Shown: positions 43,833 through 53,769, counted from the first letter of the stretch. The stretch is 64,000 bases of DNA from Roseofilum halophilum BLCC-M91 (GCF_030068445.1 NZ_JAQPOK010000068.1:1-64000), one strand, 5' to 3'. The notes: generated from the sequence alone by a model not told the origin. Numbers and translations are program-made.

Positions 43833-45887
43833 ATGAATAGCTTTCAATGGACAAGCCCATGGGATTATCAAACTGCTTCTGTAACGGGATTAACTAGAAG
43901 ACACTGGGAAGAAGCGGTTTTGATTTTACTTGCAGGAATGCTTGCCTATGCTTCTCCGGGAAAGGCAAGGATTAAGCTACCCGGAGTGAATAGCACTCAT
44001 GGTGTTGTGGCTGATGAACTTGAAGGGTTTTCTCGGTCTTTGATTATGGCTACGCCATTGCTCAAAGGTAATCCTAACTTGAAATTTACTGTTGGGAATC
44101 AAATTCTGGATCTTGTAGGTTTTTATCGTGAAGGAATTTTGGCCGGAACGAATCCTCAGCATCCTGAGTATTGGGGTCAGATTGAAGATTATTCCCAGAA
44201 TATTGTGGAATGTGGATCTTTGGCATGGTCTTTATATCTTTCACAAGCTCATATCTGGGATAAATATTCAGATAGAGAAAAACAACAGGTTGCTGATTAT
44301 CTGCTGCAATGCAATGGGGTTAAGGTTCATGCGAATAATTGGCTGTTATTTAAGGTGATTATTAATACGGTCTTAGAAAAATTGGGGATGCCTTTTTCTA
44401 AAAAAGAGATCTTTAAAAATCTAGAAATTTGTAAAAAGATGTACCTTGGAGAGGGTTGGTATCGAGATGGAAAGACGAAGCAAATTGATTATTACAATGC
44501 CTGGGGATTCCATTATTATTTTTTGATGTGGGTTGTTTTAGATGGCGATCGCCACCCAAATATTGCCCAACTCCATATCCAGAGGATGGGAGAGTACATG
44601 CACAACTTCCGCTACTTCGTCTCTAGGGAAGGCAATGTACCCTGTTTTGGGCGATCGGTAACCTATCGGTTTGCCTATCTTGCTCCTATTGCTTTGGGGT
44701 TGTATCTCGGTTGCCTAGAGCAAGATTTGGGAGAACTCAAGAGCATTTGTAATCGTTCGCTGCAATTCTTTCTCACTGGAGACATTCTCAGCGATGACCA
44801 TCTGTTAACCCCTGGATATCTCCGTCATTCCCCCAGACTGCTAGAATTTTACTCCTGTGCTGCTTCTCCATACTGGGTAGGAAAAGCCTTTAACCTTCTC
44901 TTGCTGCCAGAATCTCATCCTTTTTGGCAGGCTGAGGAAAAACCTTTAGCGATCGATCGCCAAAGTTTTTCTATTCCCATTCAGTCAGCCGGTTTGTTAC
45001 TGGTAGGCGATCGCCAATCGGGTCATGTTCAGCTCCTCAACCATAAATCTCATCATAGTTATCCCGATCTAAGCAGTAAATATACCAATTTTGCCTATTC
45101 TTCTCTCTTCGGTTATGATATCGGCCCCATTAGAAAAAAATACGATAGTGATAGTTCTCTTTGTGACAATGCGTTGACTTTTTCTGAGGGGAATAGATAT
45201 GTGCAGCGATCGCAGCTTCAACCCCTCTATTGCCAACCAAACTTTATTGCCTCTAAATATCCATTGCGAATTCTCAAGCGGGAGGCAACAAACTGGTTAC
45301 CTCGAATCTATAGTAACCTCGGTTGGGGATGGACTTACACCCTAGTCAAAGATGACTTTATGATTAATGTTCACCACATTAAAGCTCGGAAATCTTTGAA
45401 TTTCAAAGAAGGGGGATATCCATTAGGATTTGACGAAGGTGTACCAGAGATTATCTCAACAGAAGGTGCAGAAGCAGCGTATAAAGACGGTAAAATTAGC
45501 TTTATTCGCAATTTGTATGGCTACGATCGACAGTTTCCCGCTCAACCTTTAATCTCTCAGGATATTGAGAACAATATTAGATATAAATCGAGTGTTGTTC
45601 CCGCTTTAGGGTTTGAAAACAAAACTCAGAAGTCTTTTTATCTTGCCAATATGGTTTATGGAAAAATGGGTAATGACACAATTGAAGATTTAATGAAACT
45701 GGTCACTAATTTTCAAATTGCTGATGGCTTGATTCAAATCCAGTTTTATGATGGCGAACAAGTGGTTATGCAATTAGGTAAAATCAAGCGCCTTAATCTT
45801 ACCCTGAATGGCAAGGAGATCGAGAGTAAAGTGGTTATGGCGAGGGTTTCTGGAGAAGGTAAAACCTGTCAAATCATTCGAGACTAG
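43833..45887 (+). CDS. DUF2264 family protein, probable glycan-active enzyme
   Basis: About 684 residues from the ATG at 43833; a TTG seven codons earlier is possible. The N-terminal ~340 residues match the (alpha/alpha)-barrel DUF2264 domain (TGLTRRHWEEAVLILLAGML, GRSVTYRFAYLAPIALG). The C-terminal half is beta-rich, as in glycoside hydrolases or polysaccharide lyases. No signal peptide, so a cytosolic site is indicated. Activity is not established for the family; some DUF2264 relatives act on plant or bacterial polysaccharides. Its stop overlaps the convergent sulfotransferase gene by four bases. Confidence 0.8.
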   Translation: MNSFQWTSPWDYQTASVTGLTRRHWEEAVLILLAGMLAYASPGKARIKLPGVNSTHGVVADELEGFSRSLIMATPLLKGNPNLKFTVGNQILDLVGFYREGILAGTNPQHPEYWGQIEDYSQNIVECGSLAWSLYLSQAHIWDKYSDREKQQVADYLLQCNGVKVHANNWLLFKVIINTVLEKLGMPFSKKEIFKNLEICKKMYLGEGWYRDGKTKQIDYYNAWGFHYYFLMWVVLDGDRHPNIAQLHIQRMGEYMHNFRYFVSREGNVPCFGRSVTYRFAYLAPIALGLYLGCLEQDLGELKSICNRSLQFFLTGDILSDDHLLTPGYLRHSPRLLEFYSCAASPYWVGKAFNLLLLPESHPFWQAEEKPLAIDRQSFSIPIQSAGLLLVGDRQSGHVQLLNHKSHHSYPDLSSKYTNFAYSSLFGYDIGPIRKKYDSDSSLCDNALTFSEGNRYVQRSQLQPLYCQPNFIASKYPLRILKREATNWLPRIYSNLGWGWTYTLVKDDFMINVHHIKARKSLNFKEGGYPLGFDEGVPEIISTEGAEAAYKDGKISFIRNLYGYDRQFPAQPLISQDIENNIRYKSSVVPALGFENKTQKSFYLANMVYGKMGNDTIEDLMKLVTNFQIADGLIQIQFYDGEQVVMQLGKIKRLNLTLNGKEIESKVVMARVSGEGKTCQIIRD

Positions 45888-46792
45888 ACGAGCCAATGGG
45901 ACAGATCTCGCCCAATCAAATCTTGAAGTTTTAAGATATCTTCTCTAAAGATGGGAATTAATTCTTGTCGCAGTTCAGGAGATAGTGGCTTTAGTCTACC
46001 TAAATTTTTACGATACGCTTTTGCAGCCATCGGCTGACGAATTTTGGCGGGAATCAAAGGTCTGATTATCCTTTTGACCACATTTTTATTGCTGATAAAA
46101 TTGTGGAAAAGTTTATTTTTGGGAACCTCTGATTTGTTATAGCGAAGCTTTAAATTTGGGGTAAAGGTATCATCCACTTCTAGGAATTGGAAAATTTCTT
46201 TAAGCATTGTTTTAGCATCACTTTGTAAGTCTTCGTAAAGATAGACCTTGATTTGCTGGCGATCGAATCGATCGAAATAGCGTTGCAGTTGCAGGCCATA
46301 GAACCCAAAATCTTGATAGCGCCATACAGGAGACCAATGATTTTTTCTGCGATTTTCTTCTTCTTTTAACGCTTTGGAAAAATCTTTAAGTGTCTCTCGT
46401 CCATCTCGGCGCAAGTGGGAATAAAAGGAATAAGCGCGATCGACAGGATGACGTAAAATCGCGATCAACTTTGCATCTGGAATATAGTGTTTTATTCGTT
46501 CTGCTGTTTCTGGGATATAAAGATAAAAAGTAGAGGATTCTCCGATCGCTTTTTCTTCGGTGACCTCTTCAAAAAGAGCTTGATACTCTTTTAAGTAGGG
46601 TATGGTTTTGACATTGGTTGTCGATTCTGCATCTCCAGAGCCGCAGAAATCGGGTTGCCATCCTTCATAAGCGAAAAAATTGGGTTCTTTATTTTTGCTC
46701 ATATAAATTTCAGGGTGCTGATTGAGATAGTTATGCACGGAGCTGGTTCCTGATTTGGCAGCACCTATGAGTAAAAAGTTGGGCATGATCAT
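45884..46792 (-). CDS. PAPS-dependent sulfotransferase
   Basis: 302 residues. The 5'-phosphosulfate loop LLIGAAKSGTSSVHNYL and the 3'-phosphate motif LIAILRHPVDRAYSFYSH define the family (heparan N-sulfotransferase-like). It transfers sulfate from PAPS to a hydroxyl or amine, most likely of the glycan made by its neighbours. Start choice: an ATG at 46807 overlaps a strong GGAGGT, which is correctly placed 7 bases before the ATG at 46792, so the later start is preferred. Confidence 0.88.
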   Translation of the reverse strand: MIMPNFLLIGAAKSGTSSVHNYLNQHPEIYMSKNKEPNFFAYEGWQPDFCGSGDAESTTNVKTIPYLKEYQALFEEVTEEKAIGESSTFYLYIPETAERIKHYIPDAKLIAILRHPVDRAYSFYSHLRRDGRETLKDFSKALKEEENRRKNHWSPVWRYQDFGFYGLQLQRYFDRFDRQQIKVYLYEDLQSDAKTMLKEIFQFLEVDDTFTPNLKLRYNKSEVPKNKLFHNFISNKNVVKRIIRPLIPAKIRQPMAAKAYRKNLGRLKPLSPELRQELIPIFREDILKLQDLIGRDLSHWLV

Positions 46793-47029
46793 TTTTGAGA
46801 CCTCCATGAATTGACGAGGATGATCGTTCAGATTTTAGCAGATGATCGATCTGGTATTTTAATCACAGTTTCTTCAGAGGCGATCGCGCACGGGTGTATC
46901 TTGAGTAAAATTTAAGTGAAAAAACAAATTAATTCAGTATATATTCTTAATTTATATAAAAGAGATTTAAGCTTTAAAACTGTAACAAAACTGTTACAGT
47001 TGAAAGAAGTAATTTCAAGCGCCTTGATT

Positions 47030-47230
47030 ATGACTGAACCTCAAACTCCTCCTATTGCTTCCGAGCAACCGGAAACTCCCGAAACTCCTTCACAAGAACC
47101 TCAACCGAGTTACGTGAAACTAGCGATGAGGAACATGGTGCGTAAAGGGAGAAAATCTTTAACCCACTTTACCCTCACTACCCTTGCTCTCTTGGGTCTA
47201 TTGGTGGGACTCTCTTACCTCACCCGATAG
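47030..47230 (+). CDS. DUF3285 family small membrane protein
   Basis: 66 residues from ATG 47030 (MTEPQTPPIASEQPET). The open frame extends upstream, but the extension is AT-rich and unlike the family. A Pro/Glu-rich N-terminus is followed by YVKLAMRNMVRKGRKSLTHF and one C-terminal membrane helix. DUF3285 is a cyanobacterial family of unknown function. It precedes ybeY by 12 bases, so they are probably co-transcribed. Confidence 0.85.
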   Translation: MTEPQTPPIASEQPETPETPSQEPQPSYVKLAMRNMVRKGRKSLTHFTLTTLALLGLLVGLSYLTR

Positions 47231-47242
47231 GAGATTGGCTCT

Positions 47243-47761
47243 ATGGATGTTGAAGTCAATATTGAGGTTAGTGAGTCTATTTCTAAGCCTCCGGTAAGTC
47301 CAGAAGAATTCAATCAATGGTTTTGTGCTTGGCTGGAGCATTTAGAGCTTAATCTAGAGCTGCCTCCGGCTCGTGCCTATGAATTAAGTTTACGGTTAAC
47401 GGATAATCCAGAGATTCAGAGCTTTAATAGCCAATATCGCCAGCAAGACCGACCCACGGATGTTTTAGCTTTTGCGGCTCTAGAGACCGATACCCCTCTT
47501 CTGCCAGAGAGTGAAGACCCCTTATACTTAGGGGATCTGATGATTTCGGTGGAGATCGCTAGGGATCAAGCTCAAGAACAGGGCCATTCAGAAACGGTGG
47601 AACTGGCTTGGCTGAGTGTCCATGGTTTACTGCATTTGTTGGGTTGGGATCATCCCGATGAAGCCAGTTTACAGGCGATGTGGGAAAAACAGGAATCTCT
47701 TCTGGTGCAAGTGGGTTTAGAGCTAGGCAACCGAGAGGGGATGTCAACTTCGGTCAGATGA
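47243..47761 (+). CDS. ybeY: Endoribonuclease YbeY
   Basis: 172 residues. The zinc motif HGLLHLLGWDH (HxxxHxxxxxH) and the preceding RPTDVLAFA and LGDLMISVEIA blocks are diagnostic. It takes part in 16S rRNA 3' maturation and ribosome quality control. In many bacteria it sits next to dgkA, as here. The N-terminus is slightly longer than in E. coli. Confidence 0.95.
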   Translation: MDVEVNIEVSESISKPPVSPEEFNQWFCAWLEHLELNLELPPARAYELSLRLTDNPEIQSFNSQYRQQDRPTDVLAFAALETDTPLLPESEDPLYLGDLMISVEIARDQAQEQGHSETVELAWLSVHGLLHLLGWDHPDEASLQAMWEKQESLLVQVGLELGNREGMSTSVR

Positions 47762-47877
47762 GTTACCCTCATGGTGAATTCAATTTCTGCTTATGGTCTG
47801 GGTTGCTCTACAGACGACGGAATCTGACGGACGCTCACATTGCTTATATCAACAGATCCCCACCTTTGCCCTCAATT

Positions 47878-48333
47878 ATGGTGAACCTTATGTCCAGTAA
47901 ACTCTCGATTTCAACCGTTGAATCTAACCATTCCTCAAGGGTTACTCATCGTAACTCGTCTTGGCAGGTGGCTGAGAATTTGCTTACGAGTTTTAAGTAT
48001 GCTTGGGCGGGGGTGACTTACGCTTTTAGAACGCAACGCAATTTTCGCATCCATGTGATCTGTGGGAGTTTGGTGATGATTCTGGGGTCGCTGTTGCATG
48101 TGAAGGCGGTGGAAGCGGCGATTTTGGCGGTGATGATTTGTTTGGTTTTGGTGCTAGAGTTGCTCAATACGGCTTTAGAGGCCGTGGTAGATTTAACGGT
48201 AGAACAGAACTATCATGAATTGGCGAAAATTGCTAAAGATTGTGCGGCTGGAGCGGTGATGCTCTCGGCGATCGCCTCAATTCTGGTAGGTGTGATTCTA
48301 CTATTGCCTAAAATGCTTCTCCTGTTCTCTTAA
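47878..48333 (+). CDS. dgkA: Diacylglycerol kinase (DgkA family)
   Basis: 151 residues from ATG 47878 ([10 protein letters not shown]); a second ATG lies four codons later. The open frame begins inside ybeY at 47680, but that part is out of keeping with the family. Membrane segments and the signature [20 protein letters not shown] are clear. It phosphorylates diacylglycerol or undecaprenol at the inner membrane. Gram-positive undecaprenol kinases have the same signature, so the substrate is uncertain. Confidence 0.88.
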   Translation: MVNLMSSKLSISTVESNHSSRVTHRNSSWQVAENLLTSFKYAWAGVTYAFRTQRNFRIHVICGSLVMILGSLLHVKAVEAAILAVMICLVLVLELLNTALEAVVDLTVEQNYHELAKIAKDCAAGAVMLSAIASILVGVILLLPKMLLLFS

Positions 48334-48341
48334 CGGCTCCC

Positions 48342-48935
48342 ATGATCATTGTTATCGATAACTACGATAGTTTTACTTACAATTTAGTTCAGTATTTGGC
48401 GGAATTGGGACAAGAGTTTTCCCAAGCCAAAGAGATTCAGGTGTATCGAAACGATCGCATCTCCCTGAAGGAAATTCAAGCGCTGAAACCGGATGCGATC
48501 GTGATTTCTCCGGGGCCGGGACGACCGGAAGAGTCTGGAGTGTCTCTAGAGGCGATCGCCCAATTAGGGCCAAATTTGCCCATTCTGGGGGTGTGTCTGG
48601 GTCATCAAGGTATCGGCCAAGTGTTTGGCGCTAAAATTGTCTCGGCTCCTGTCCTCATGCATGGTAAAATTTCCCCCATTCACCATAACGGAGTGGGGAT
48701 TTTTGCCGGCCTAGAAACGCCCTTAAATGCGACTCGCTATCATAGTTTGACCATTGACCGCAACAGTTGCCCAGAAGAGCTAGAAATTACCGCTTGGGTT
48801 GAAGATGGTACGATTATGGGGGTTCGCCATCGTCAATATCCCCACATCCAAGGGGTTCAGTTCCATCCCGAAAGTATTCTCACCACGAAAGGGAAAGACC
48901 TATTGCGGAACTTTGTGCGATCGCTTTCTTCTTGA
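48342..48935 (+). CDS. trpG: Anthranilate/aminodeoxychorismate synthase glutamine amidotransferase subunit
   Basis: 197 residues, class I glutamine amidotransferase. [19 protein letters not shown] opens the protein; the nucleophile elbow is [11 protein letters not shown], and [10 protein letters not shown] supplies His-Glu. It provides ammonia to TrpE or PabB for tryptophan or folate synthesis; one protein often serves both (pabA). It is 8 bases after dgkA, at the end of the run DUF3285-ybeY-dgkA-trpG. Confidence 0.92.
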   Translation: MIIVIDNYDSFTYNLVQYLAELGQEFSQAKEIQVYRNDRISLKEIQALKPDAIVISPGPGRPEESGVSLEAIAQLGPNLPILGVCLGHQGIGQVFGAKIVSAPVLMHGKISPIHHNGVGIFAGLETPLNATRYHSLTIDRNSCPEELEITAWVEDGTIMGVRHRQYPHIQGVQFHPESILTTKGKDLLRNFVRSLSS

Positions 48936-49010
48936 AGAGCGAAACTGCACCATACATAGATCAACCGCACCATAGATAATAAATAGTGGATGAGAGATAA
49001 TTAATTACCC

Positions 49011-49775
49011 ATGAAACGGCGCAACTTTATCAGCATGACAGGGGCAATGGCGATCGCCACCCTCGTCAGTTCTGTGTATTCTTCCCAAGCCCAAACTCCC
49101 AGTGGACTGACCATACAGAGCCTGGGCCATACCTGCTTCCTGTTTACCGGGGGCGGTCATAACATTTTGGTCAACCCCTTTCGCCCCATTGGTTGTACCG
49201 CCCAATACCCCGCCCCCAATGTGGAAGCGGATCTCGTGTTAATCAGTTCCCAACTGTTGGATGAAGGCTATGTGGAAAATCTGCCCGGCCAACCGAGACT
49301 TCTATTTGAACCCGGAGATTATCAACTCGATGAGGGGTTGCAGGTGCGGGGAATGGTGGCCGAGCGGCTGGAAAAACGCCCTGGAAGTCGGTTTCCCAGT
49401 AATGTAGCTTGGGTGTGGAGACAAGCGGGGATGAAAATTCTGCATCTAGGGGGAATGGCTTCTCCCATTACCGTAGAGCAAAAAATTCTTATCGGCAGGC
49501 CCGATGTGGTGTTAATTCCGGTGGGAGGCGGCCCCAAGGCCTATAATCCGGAAGAGGCTAAAGCTGCTCTAGAGATGCTCAATGCCAAAATTGTGATTCC
49601 CAGCCATTACCAAACCCCACAGGCCGATCCTCAAGCCTGCAACTTGGCTAGGGTTGATGAGTTTCTGGCCCTGATGAATGGGACTCCTGTGCAAAGAATA
49701 GCAGGCGATCGCCTCACGCTTCAAGCCAACAGCCTTCCCAATGATGGCTCACAAATTAAAGTGCTGTCCCTGTAG
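49011..49775 (+). CDS. Exported MBL-fold protein lacking metal ligands
   Basis: 254 residues. N-terminal MKRRNFISMTGAMAIATL resembles a twin-arginine signal. The UlaG-like MBL fold is recognisable (LTIQSLGHTCFLFTGGGHNI, LILHLGGMAS-like, IPVGGGP). The segment that should carry HxHxDH reads LVLISSQLLDEGYVENL, so the metal-binding histidines are absent. It is probably a non-catalytic or altered-function member in the periplasm or lumen. Monocistronic. Confidence 0.72.
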   Translation: MKRRNFISMTGAMAIATLVSSVYSSQAQTPSGLTIQSLGHTCFLFTGGGHNILVNPFRPIGCTAQYPAPNVEADLVLISSQLLDEGYVENLPGQPRLLFEPGDYQLDEGLQVRGMVAERLEKRPGSRFPSNVAWVWRQAGMKILHLGGMASPITVEQKILIGRPDVVLIPVGGGPKAYNPEEAKAALEMLNAKIVIPSHYQTPQADPQACNLARVDEFLALMNGTPVQRIAGDRLTLQANSLPNDGSQIKVLSL

Positions 49776-49833
49776 TCGCGTCACATCTCCTTAAACAAGA
49801 TGGGATCGGTTCACCCAATAGCTCGAATACTAA

Positions 49834-49879
49834 TGAGAATCCCCAGCCTTTAACGAAGCGGAGGCCGGGGAGTCTGTCA
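49834..49879 (+). mobile_element. Solo IS200/IS605 right-end hairpin (copy 3)
   Basis: GAGAATCCCC...GGGGAGTCTGTCAA closely matches copy 1 (GAGAATCCCC...GGGGAGTATGTCAA), with an extended stem GCCT/AGGC between the arms. There is no tnpB next to it. The end abuts the stop codon of the DUF760 gene on the other strand (TGA at 49879-49877). Either a decayed element or a domesticated terminator. Confidence 0.55.
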
Positions 49880-50218
49880 ATCAGTCTCAGCTCCGTGAGA
49901 TTCAGAGGCTGACCACGTATGTTCAAACATCATACGCTGTTCTGCATTTCGCAAAAAATAGCCACTGATCATGGCAGAGGCTAAGAGGCGGCCGAGGTTT
50001 TCTCGGTTGGTGGTTACAGTAACCCCAAATTGTTCTGACGGGAGATGGCCCAAAAGTCCAATGATGTTGCTTTCCATCACTTGGAAAACTTCGGAAGAGG
50101 TAGGTTTAGAGAGTTGAGCCACGGTTTCCGGACTCAAAGATTGAACATAGTCCCATAATAAGTTATTGTCAGTGTCGCCCTGAAATAATTCAGGATTTTG
50201 ATTCGACGGGTTATTCAC
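49877..50218 (-). CDS. DUF760 family protein
   Basis: 113 residues, GTG start preceded by GGAGGT at six bases. The conserved core LWDYVQSLSPETVAQLSKPTSSEVFQVMESNIIGLLG then GRLLASAMISGYFLRNAEQR identifies DUF760, found in cyanobacteria and chloroplasts; function unknown, probably helical and soluble. Its stop codon lies within the terminal bases of a solo IS right end, so the C-terminus may have been remodelled. Confidence 0.85.
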   Translation of the reverse strand: MNNPSNQNPELFQGDTDNNLLWDYVQSLSPETVAQLSKPTSSEVFQVMESNIIGLLGHLPSEQFGVTVTTNRENLGRLLASAMISGYFLRNAEQRMMFEHTWSASESHGAETD

Positions 50219-50422
50219 GTTAGACCTCCGTACAGTTCACCGCGACAACTTCTAGCCTTTTAGGTCGGAGCCGCTTTTGCATTCGAGATTGAATAACAGT
50301 AGCAGTTCACTACTGTGCTGTTTTGTCAATCGCTATGCTTATAAACTAATGTAACAGTTTCTTGGCAAAGGCGGGGAGCCTAAACCCAGCTAAAAATGGC
50401 GGATCTGCCCGGTTGACTGGCA

Positions 50423-50809
50423 TTAGGCGAATTTAGAATTCTCTCGTGTAATATCAATGGTGACTTGGCCGCCAAAGTCGGGTATGGGAGGAGATTTGAT
50501 CACGCGCACGCCGACTTTTTGTATGGCCGGGCGTTGGTGGGACTGGTTTTCCAGATTCAGGAGGTCATCGGCGATCGCCGTAGCCAATTTTTCAATTAAG
50601 TCAAATTTGTTGCTGCTCACGATTCCCTTTACCCGGTCAATGGCTTCACAGTAATTGAAGGTGTCATCGATATTATCACTCTGCCCAGATACCGATAAAT
50701 CTAACCACAAGGATAGATCGACGGTAAACCATTGTCCGAGTATTTTTTCTTCCGGTAAGTAGCCAATATATCCATAACAGCGAATATTGGAGACGTGAAT
50801 ACAATCCAT
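50423..50809 (-). CDS. folB: Dihydroneopterin aldolase
   Basis: 128 residues from ATG 50809 (MDCIHVSNIRCYGYIGYLPE); the open frame extends 23 codons upstream without family resemblance. The signature CYGYIGYLPEEK and the C-terminal VGVRVIKSPPIPDFGG are typical. It cleaves dihydroneopterin to hydroxymethyl-dihydropterin in folate synthesis. 106 bases beyond the divergently unrelated but same-strand hemH gene start region. Confidence 0.9.
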   Translation of the reverse strand: MDCIHVSNIRCYGYIGYLPEEKILGQWFTVDLSLWLDLSVSGQSDNIDDTFNYCEAIDRVKGIVSSNKFDLIEKLATAIADDLLNLENQSHQRPAIQKVGVRVIKSPPIPDFGGQVTIDITRENSKFA

Positions 50810-50914
50810 GATGGGGTTAAGGGCAGGGATACAGAGCTTATGGGATTGATTATCCCATTGTCTGGTCTCTCCTGGCAATGTCGGCCAGTCAGAAAAGGGG
50901 GTTAGGAAAAACTT

Positions 50915-52081
50915 CTACAAAATACCGATCGCATGTAAAATTCCTTTTCCACTGAACAACTCTACCAGTAGAGCAATAAAGCCCAACATCGCTAACCGAC
51001 CATTCCAGACTTCAGCGCTAGTCGTCATTCCCATTTCCCAGCGCTCTTGAGGATACATTTTCAGTTCTTCGGAAGGACGCACCACATCGGAGAATTTTTG
51101 ACTCGGAGAGTTGAGCGAATCAATCACTAAATCAGCTAAATCGTCAATAAATCGGGCATGGGTATCCAGGGCAGGGACGCGGCGGAAATTGCTAATCCCA
51201 GCTTCTTCAGCAACTTCTCGATATTCAATATCGATTTCTTGGAGGGTTTCAATATGTTCGCTCACAAAGCTAATGGGAATCACCAACACATCTTTAACCT
51301 GTTTTTCTCCCAATTCTTGTAAGGCATCTTCCGTATAGGGTTGTAACCATTCTACCGGGCCGACGCGGCTTTGATAGGCTAGAGTGTGAGGATTGGGACG
51401 GTTGAGGGTTTTCATAATCAAAGCTGTACAGGCTTCGATTTCCCGTTGATAGGGATCGCCTGCTTCTTCCACATAACTGACGGGAACCCCATGGGCGCTA
51501 AAAAACAGATGGACTCGATCGCGATGTTCAAATTGGTCTAATTGTTGGGCAATCAAGTCCGCCATGGCTTGGAGATAACCGGGGCGATCGTACCAGGAGG
51601 AAATCAGGCTATATTTAACATTATTGCCCAATACTCGGTCTTTTTCCCACAGTTTTTCCAGGACTCGGAAGCTCGAACCACTGGTACTAATGGAAAATTG
51701 GGGATAGAGGGGCAAAATCACCAGATGATCGATTTTATCTTTTTTGATTTCGGCGATCGCATCTTCCGTAAACGGATGCCAGTAGCGCATTCCCACATAA
51801 ATTTTCGCCTCTTGTCCCTTTTCGGCTAAACTCGCTTCCAGGGCTTGGGCTTGTTCTTCCGTAATTCTGCGTAAGGGAGACCCGCCACCGATTTGCTTAT
51901 AATTCTCTTGAGATTTTTTGTAGCGACTACTGGAAATCAACCAGGCTAGGGGTTTCTGTAACCAGGTCACCGGCAGGCGGATAATTTCTGGATCGGAAAA
52001 TAGATTAAACAAGAACGGGCGAACATCCTCTAATTTTTCCGGCCCACCTAAGTTTAAGAGTAAAACCCCAACACGACCCAT
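50915..52081 (-). CDS. hemH: Ferrochelatase with C-terminal chlorophyll-binding helix
   Basis: 388 residues. The catalytic chelatase domain ([51 protein letters not shown]) inserts Fe2+ into protoporphyrin IX. A linker leads to a C-terminal membrane helix with the chlorophyll a/b-binding motif [18 protein letters not shown], the hallmark of cyanobacterial and plastid type II enzymes, which ties the protein to the thylakoid. Monocistronic. Confidence 0.96.
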   Translation of the reverse strand: MGRVGVLLLNLGGPEKLEDVRPFLFNLFSDPEIIRLPVTWLQKPLAWLISSSRYKKSQENYKQIGGGSPLRRITEEQAQALEASLAEKGQEAKIYVGMRYWHPFTEDAIAEIKKDKIDHLVILPLYPQFSISTSGSSFRVLEKLWEKDRVLGNNVKYSLISSWYDRPGYLQAMADLIAQQLDQFEHRDRVHLFFSAHGVPVSYVEEAGDPYQREIEACTALIMKTLNRPNPHTLAYQSRVGPVEWLQPYTEDALQELGEKQVKDVLVIPISFVSEHIETLQEIDIEYREVAEEAGISNFRRVPALDTHARFIDDLADLVIDSLNSPSQKFSDVVRPSEELKMYPQERWEMGMTTSAEVWNGRLAMLGFIALLVELFSGKGILHAIGIL

Positions 52082-52194
52082 AATTTCTTCGGTTCCCTTA
52101 GTAAATAACTATCTCATGTTTGTTACTGATTTTAACATTAATCTAGCGCTTTGCGCTGGTAATGGGTAATGGGCAGAAAGGTAATAGAAGAGGA

Positions 52195-53769
52195 TTACTC
52201 GGTTCTTCGGGCAAAGACGGGACACAAACCATCGGGACTGACCCGAAATTCAAATAAGGCCGAGGCTGGATTCCAGCAGCGCTGCCGACGATAATGGGCG
52301 CAGTTCCCGCAACAGTCGAGATCGGGGGGCATTTTCGGAATTCCTTGGGACAGTAATTCCCGTTGAGAGAGAGGGCGAATGACTAACTCTTCCCCTTGCC
52401 AACGGGCTTCCAGAATGCCGGTATCGCTGAACTGTTGCCAACGGCGATCGCGGGTAATTTCTTCGGGTAAATGGATGCTAACAGTGGTCTCTAATTCCGT
52501 TAATTCCCCTTCATAATGGGTTTCCGGAGCCGCCGGTTGAATAAAGGTATCACCAATAGGTAATTCTACTCGTTTATTCACCTGGGGACAATGGAGATGA
52601 TAGCGATTTTGGAGTTCTTCCAAACCGGCTAAATCTGTCAGATAAGCATGACTGCCATGAAAAAAAACAATATGTTGGGGACGAATATTATGAATCAGTT
52701 GGGTTGTTCCTAAGCCGTCACAATGTTGGGAAAAAAGATAGGTTTCAATTTTTACGCCTTCAATGGACTCTAAGGTTTGGGTCAGTTGACTCGTATCTTC
52801 GCCATGTTCAGAGAGCAAGACTAACCACCCCTCCGGATCGGCTTCAATCCACTGCTGGAGATGGGATTGGCGATGGGCAACCACAATCGAGGGATATCGA
52901 GGCAGTTGCCCAGAATCCTGATTAGCCGGAAGGCGACGCACTTGGGGACGGACGCGCTCATCCCAAAAAAGGGATTGATGTTGGGCAAAATTTTGTACGT
53001 TGCTGGGCAGATGGGGCAAAATGTCTAGATAGGCATCACAACCCCTGGCAATGGTTTCATCCACCCAAATATCGATATCCTGGCCGGTGAACTGATGGTG
53101 AGAGCGCAGCAACATCAGTAATTCTTGGCCGAGACCGAGAACCGGAACCGGTAGCAACACGGAGGTTTGATGCTTTAGCGTAGTGTAAATTCGCGAAGCC
53201 AGATGGTTTTCTTGGTGGCGGCGGTTGGGATGACGGGCGGTTCCATAGGTGGCTTCGATAATCAGGACATCCGGTTGCAGGCCGCGCACATCTTCAATCC
53301 GCATCCGTTCAACGAGACGGGAGTTAGAGGAAAAGTAATCGCCCGTGTAGAAGAGGGTGTAAGTCCGTTCTGGGGCCCTGTAGGTGAGCAGGAGGGAGGC
53401 GGCTCCTGGGAGATGGCCACAAGGGTAGAGTTCGGCACTGAGATCGGTTTTGAGCGGTTGCGGCGATCGCCACTCTAAAGCCTGACAATTTTCCGGTTCT
53501 AGGCCATGCAGGGATAATAATTGCTGGGTGACCTCACTGCCATAAATCGGCAGATCGGGAAACCGAGCCGATAAATCCGGAAGACCGCGACAATGGTCAG
53601 GATGGGCATGAGAGCAAAAGACCAAATCGGCCGCCTCAGTCGCAAGCAGGGGGTCTATCTGATGTAAACCGCAGTCGAGCAGGATGCGATAGGGGCCCAT
53701 CCGCACCAGCAGACAGACCCCATCCCCAGATTGACCTGTACCATAGGGAATGCATTCAAGGGTAATCAA
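52195..53769 (-). CDS. MBL-fold/beta-CASP protein with C-terminal zinc-ribbon-like tail
   Basis: 524 residues. The metallo-beta-lactamase motif CSHAHPDHCRGLP (HxHxDH) is intact, followed by YTGDYFSSNSRLVERM and IIEATYGTARHPNR and a beta-CASP-type cap (LLPVPVLGLGQELLMLL; FFHGSH). This places it with RNA- or DNA-processing nucleases (CPSF73/RNase J relatives). The C-terminus DCCGNCAHYRRQRCWNPAS looks like a four-Cys metal-binding tail and is not found in RNase J. Probable nuclease; substrate unknown. Confidence 0.78.
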   Translation of the reverse strand: MITLECIPYGTGQSGDGVCLLVRMGPYRILLDCGLHQIDPLLATEAADLVFCSHAHPDHCRGLPDLSARFPDLPIYGSEVTQQLLSLHGLEPENCQALEWRSPQPLKTDLSAELYPCGHLPGAASLLLTYRAPERTYTLFYTGDYFSSNSRLVERMRIEDVRGLQPDVLIIEATYGTARHPNRRHQENHLASRIYTTLKHQTSVLLPVPVLGLGQELLMLLRSHHQFTGQDIDIWVDETIARGCDAYLDILPHLPSNVQNFAQHQSLFWDERVRPQVRRLPANQDSGQLPRYPSIVVAHRQSHLQQWIEADPEGWLVLLSEHGEDTSQLTQTLESIEGVKIETYLFSQHCDGLGTTQLIHNIRPQHIVFFHGSHAYLTDLAGLEELQNRYHLHCPQVNKRVELPIGDTFIQPAAPETHYEGELTELETTVSIHLPEEITRDRRWQQFSDTGILEARWQGEELVIRPLSQRELLSQGIPKMPPDLDCCGNCAHYRRQRCWNPASALFEFRVSPDGLCPVFARRTE

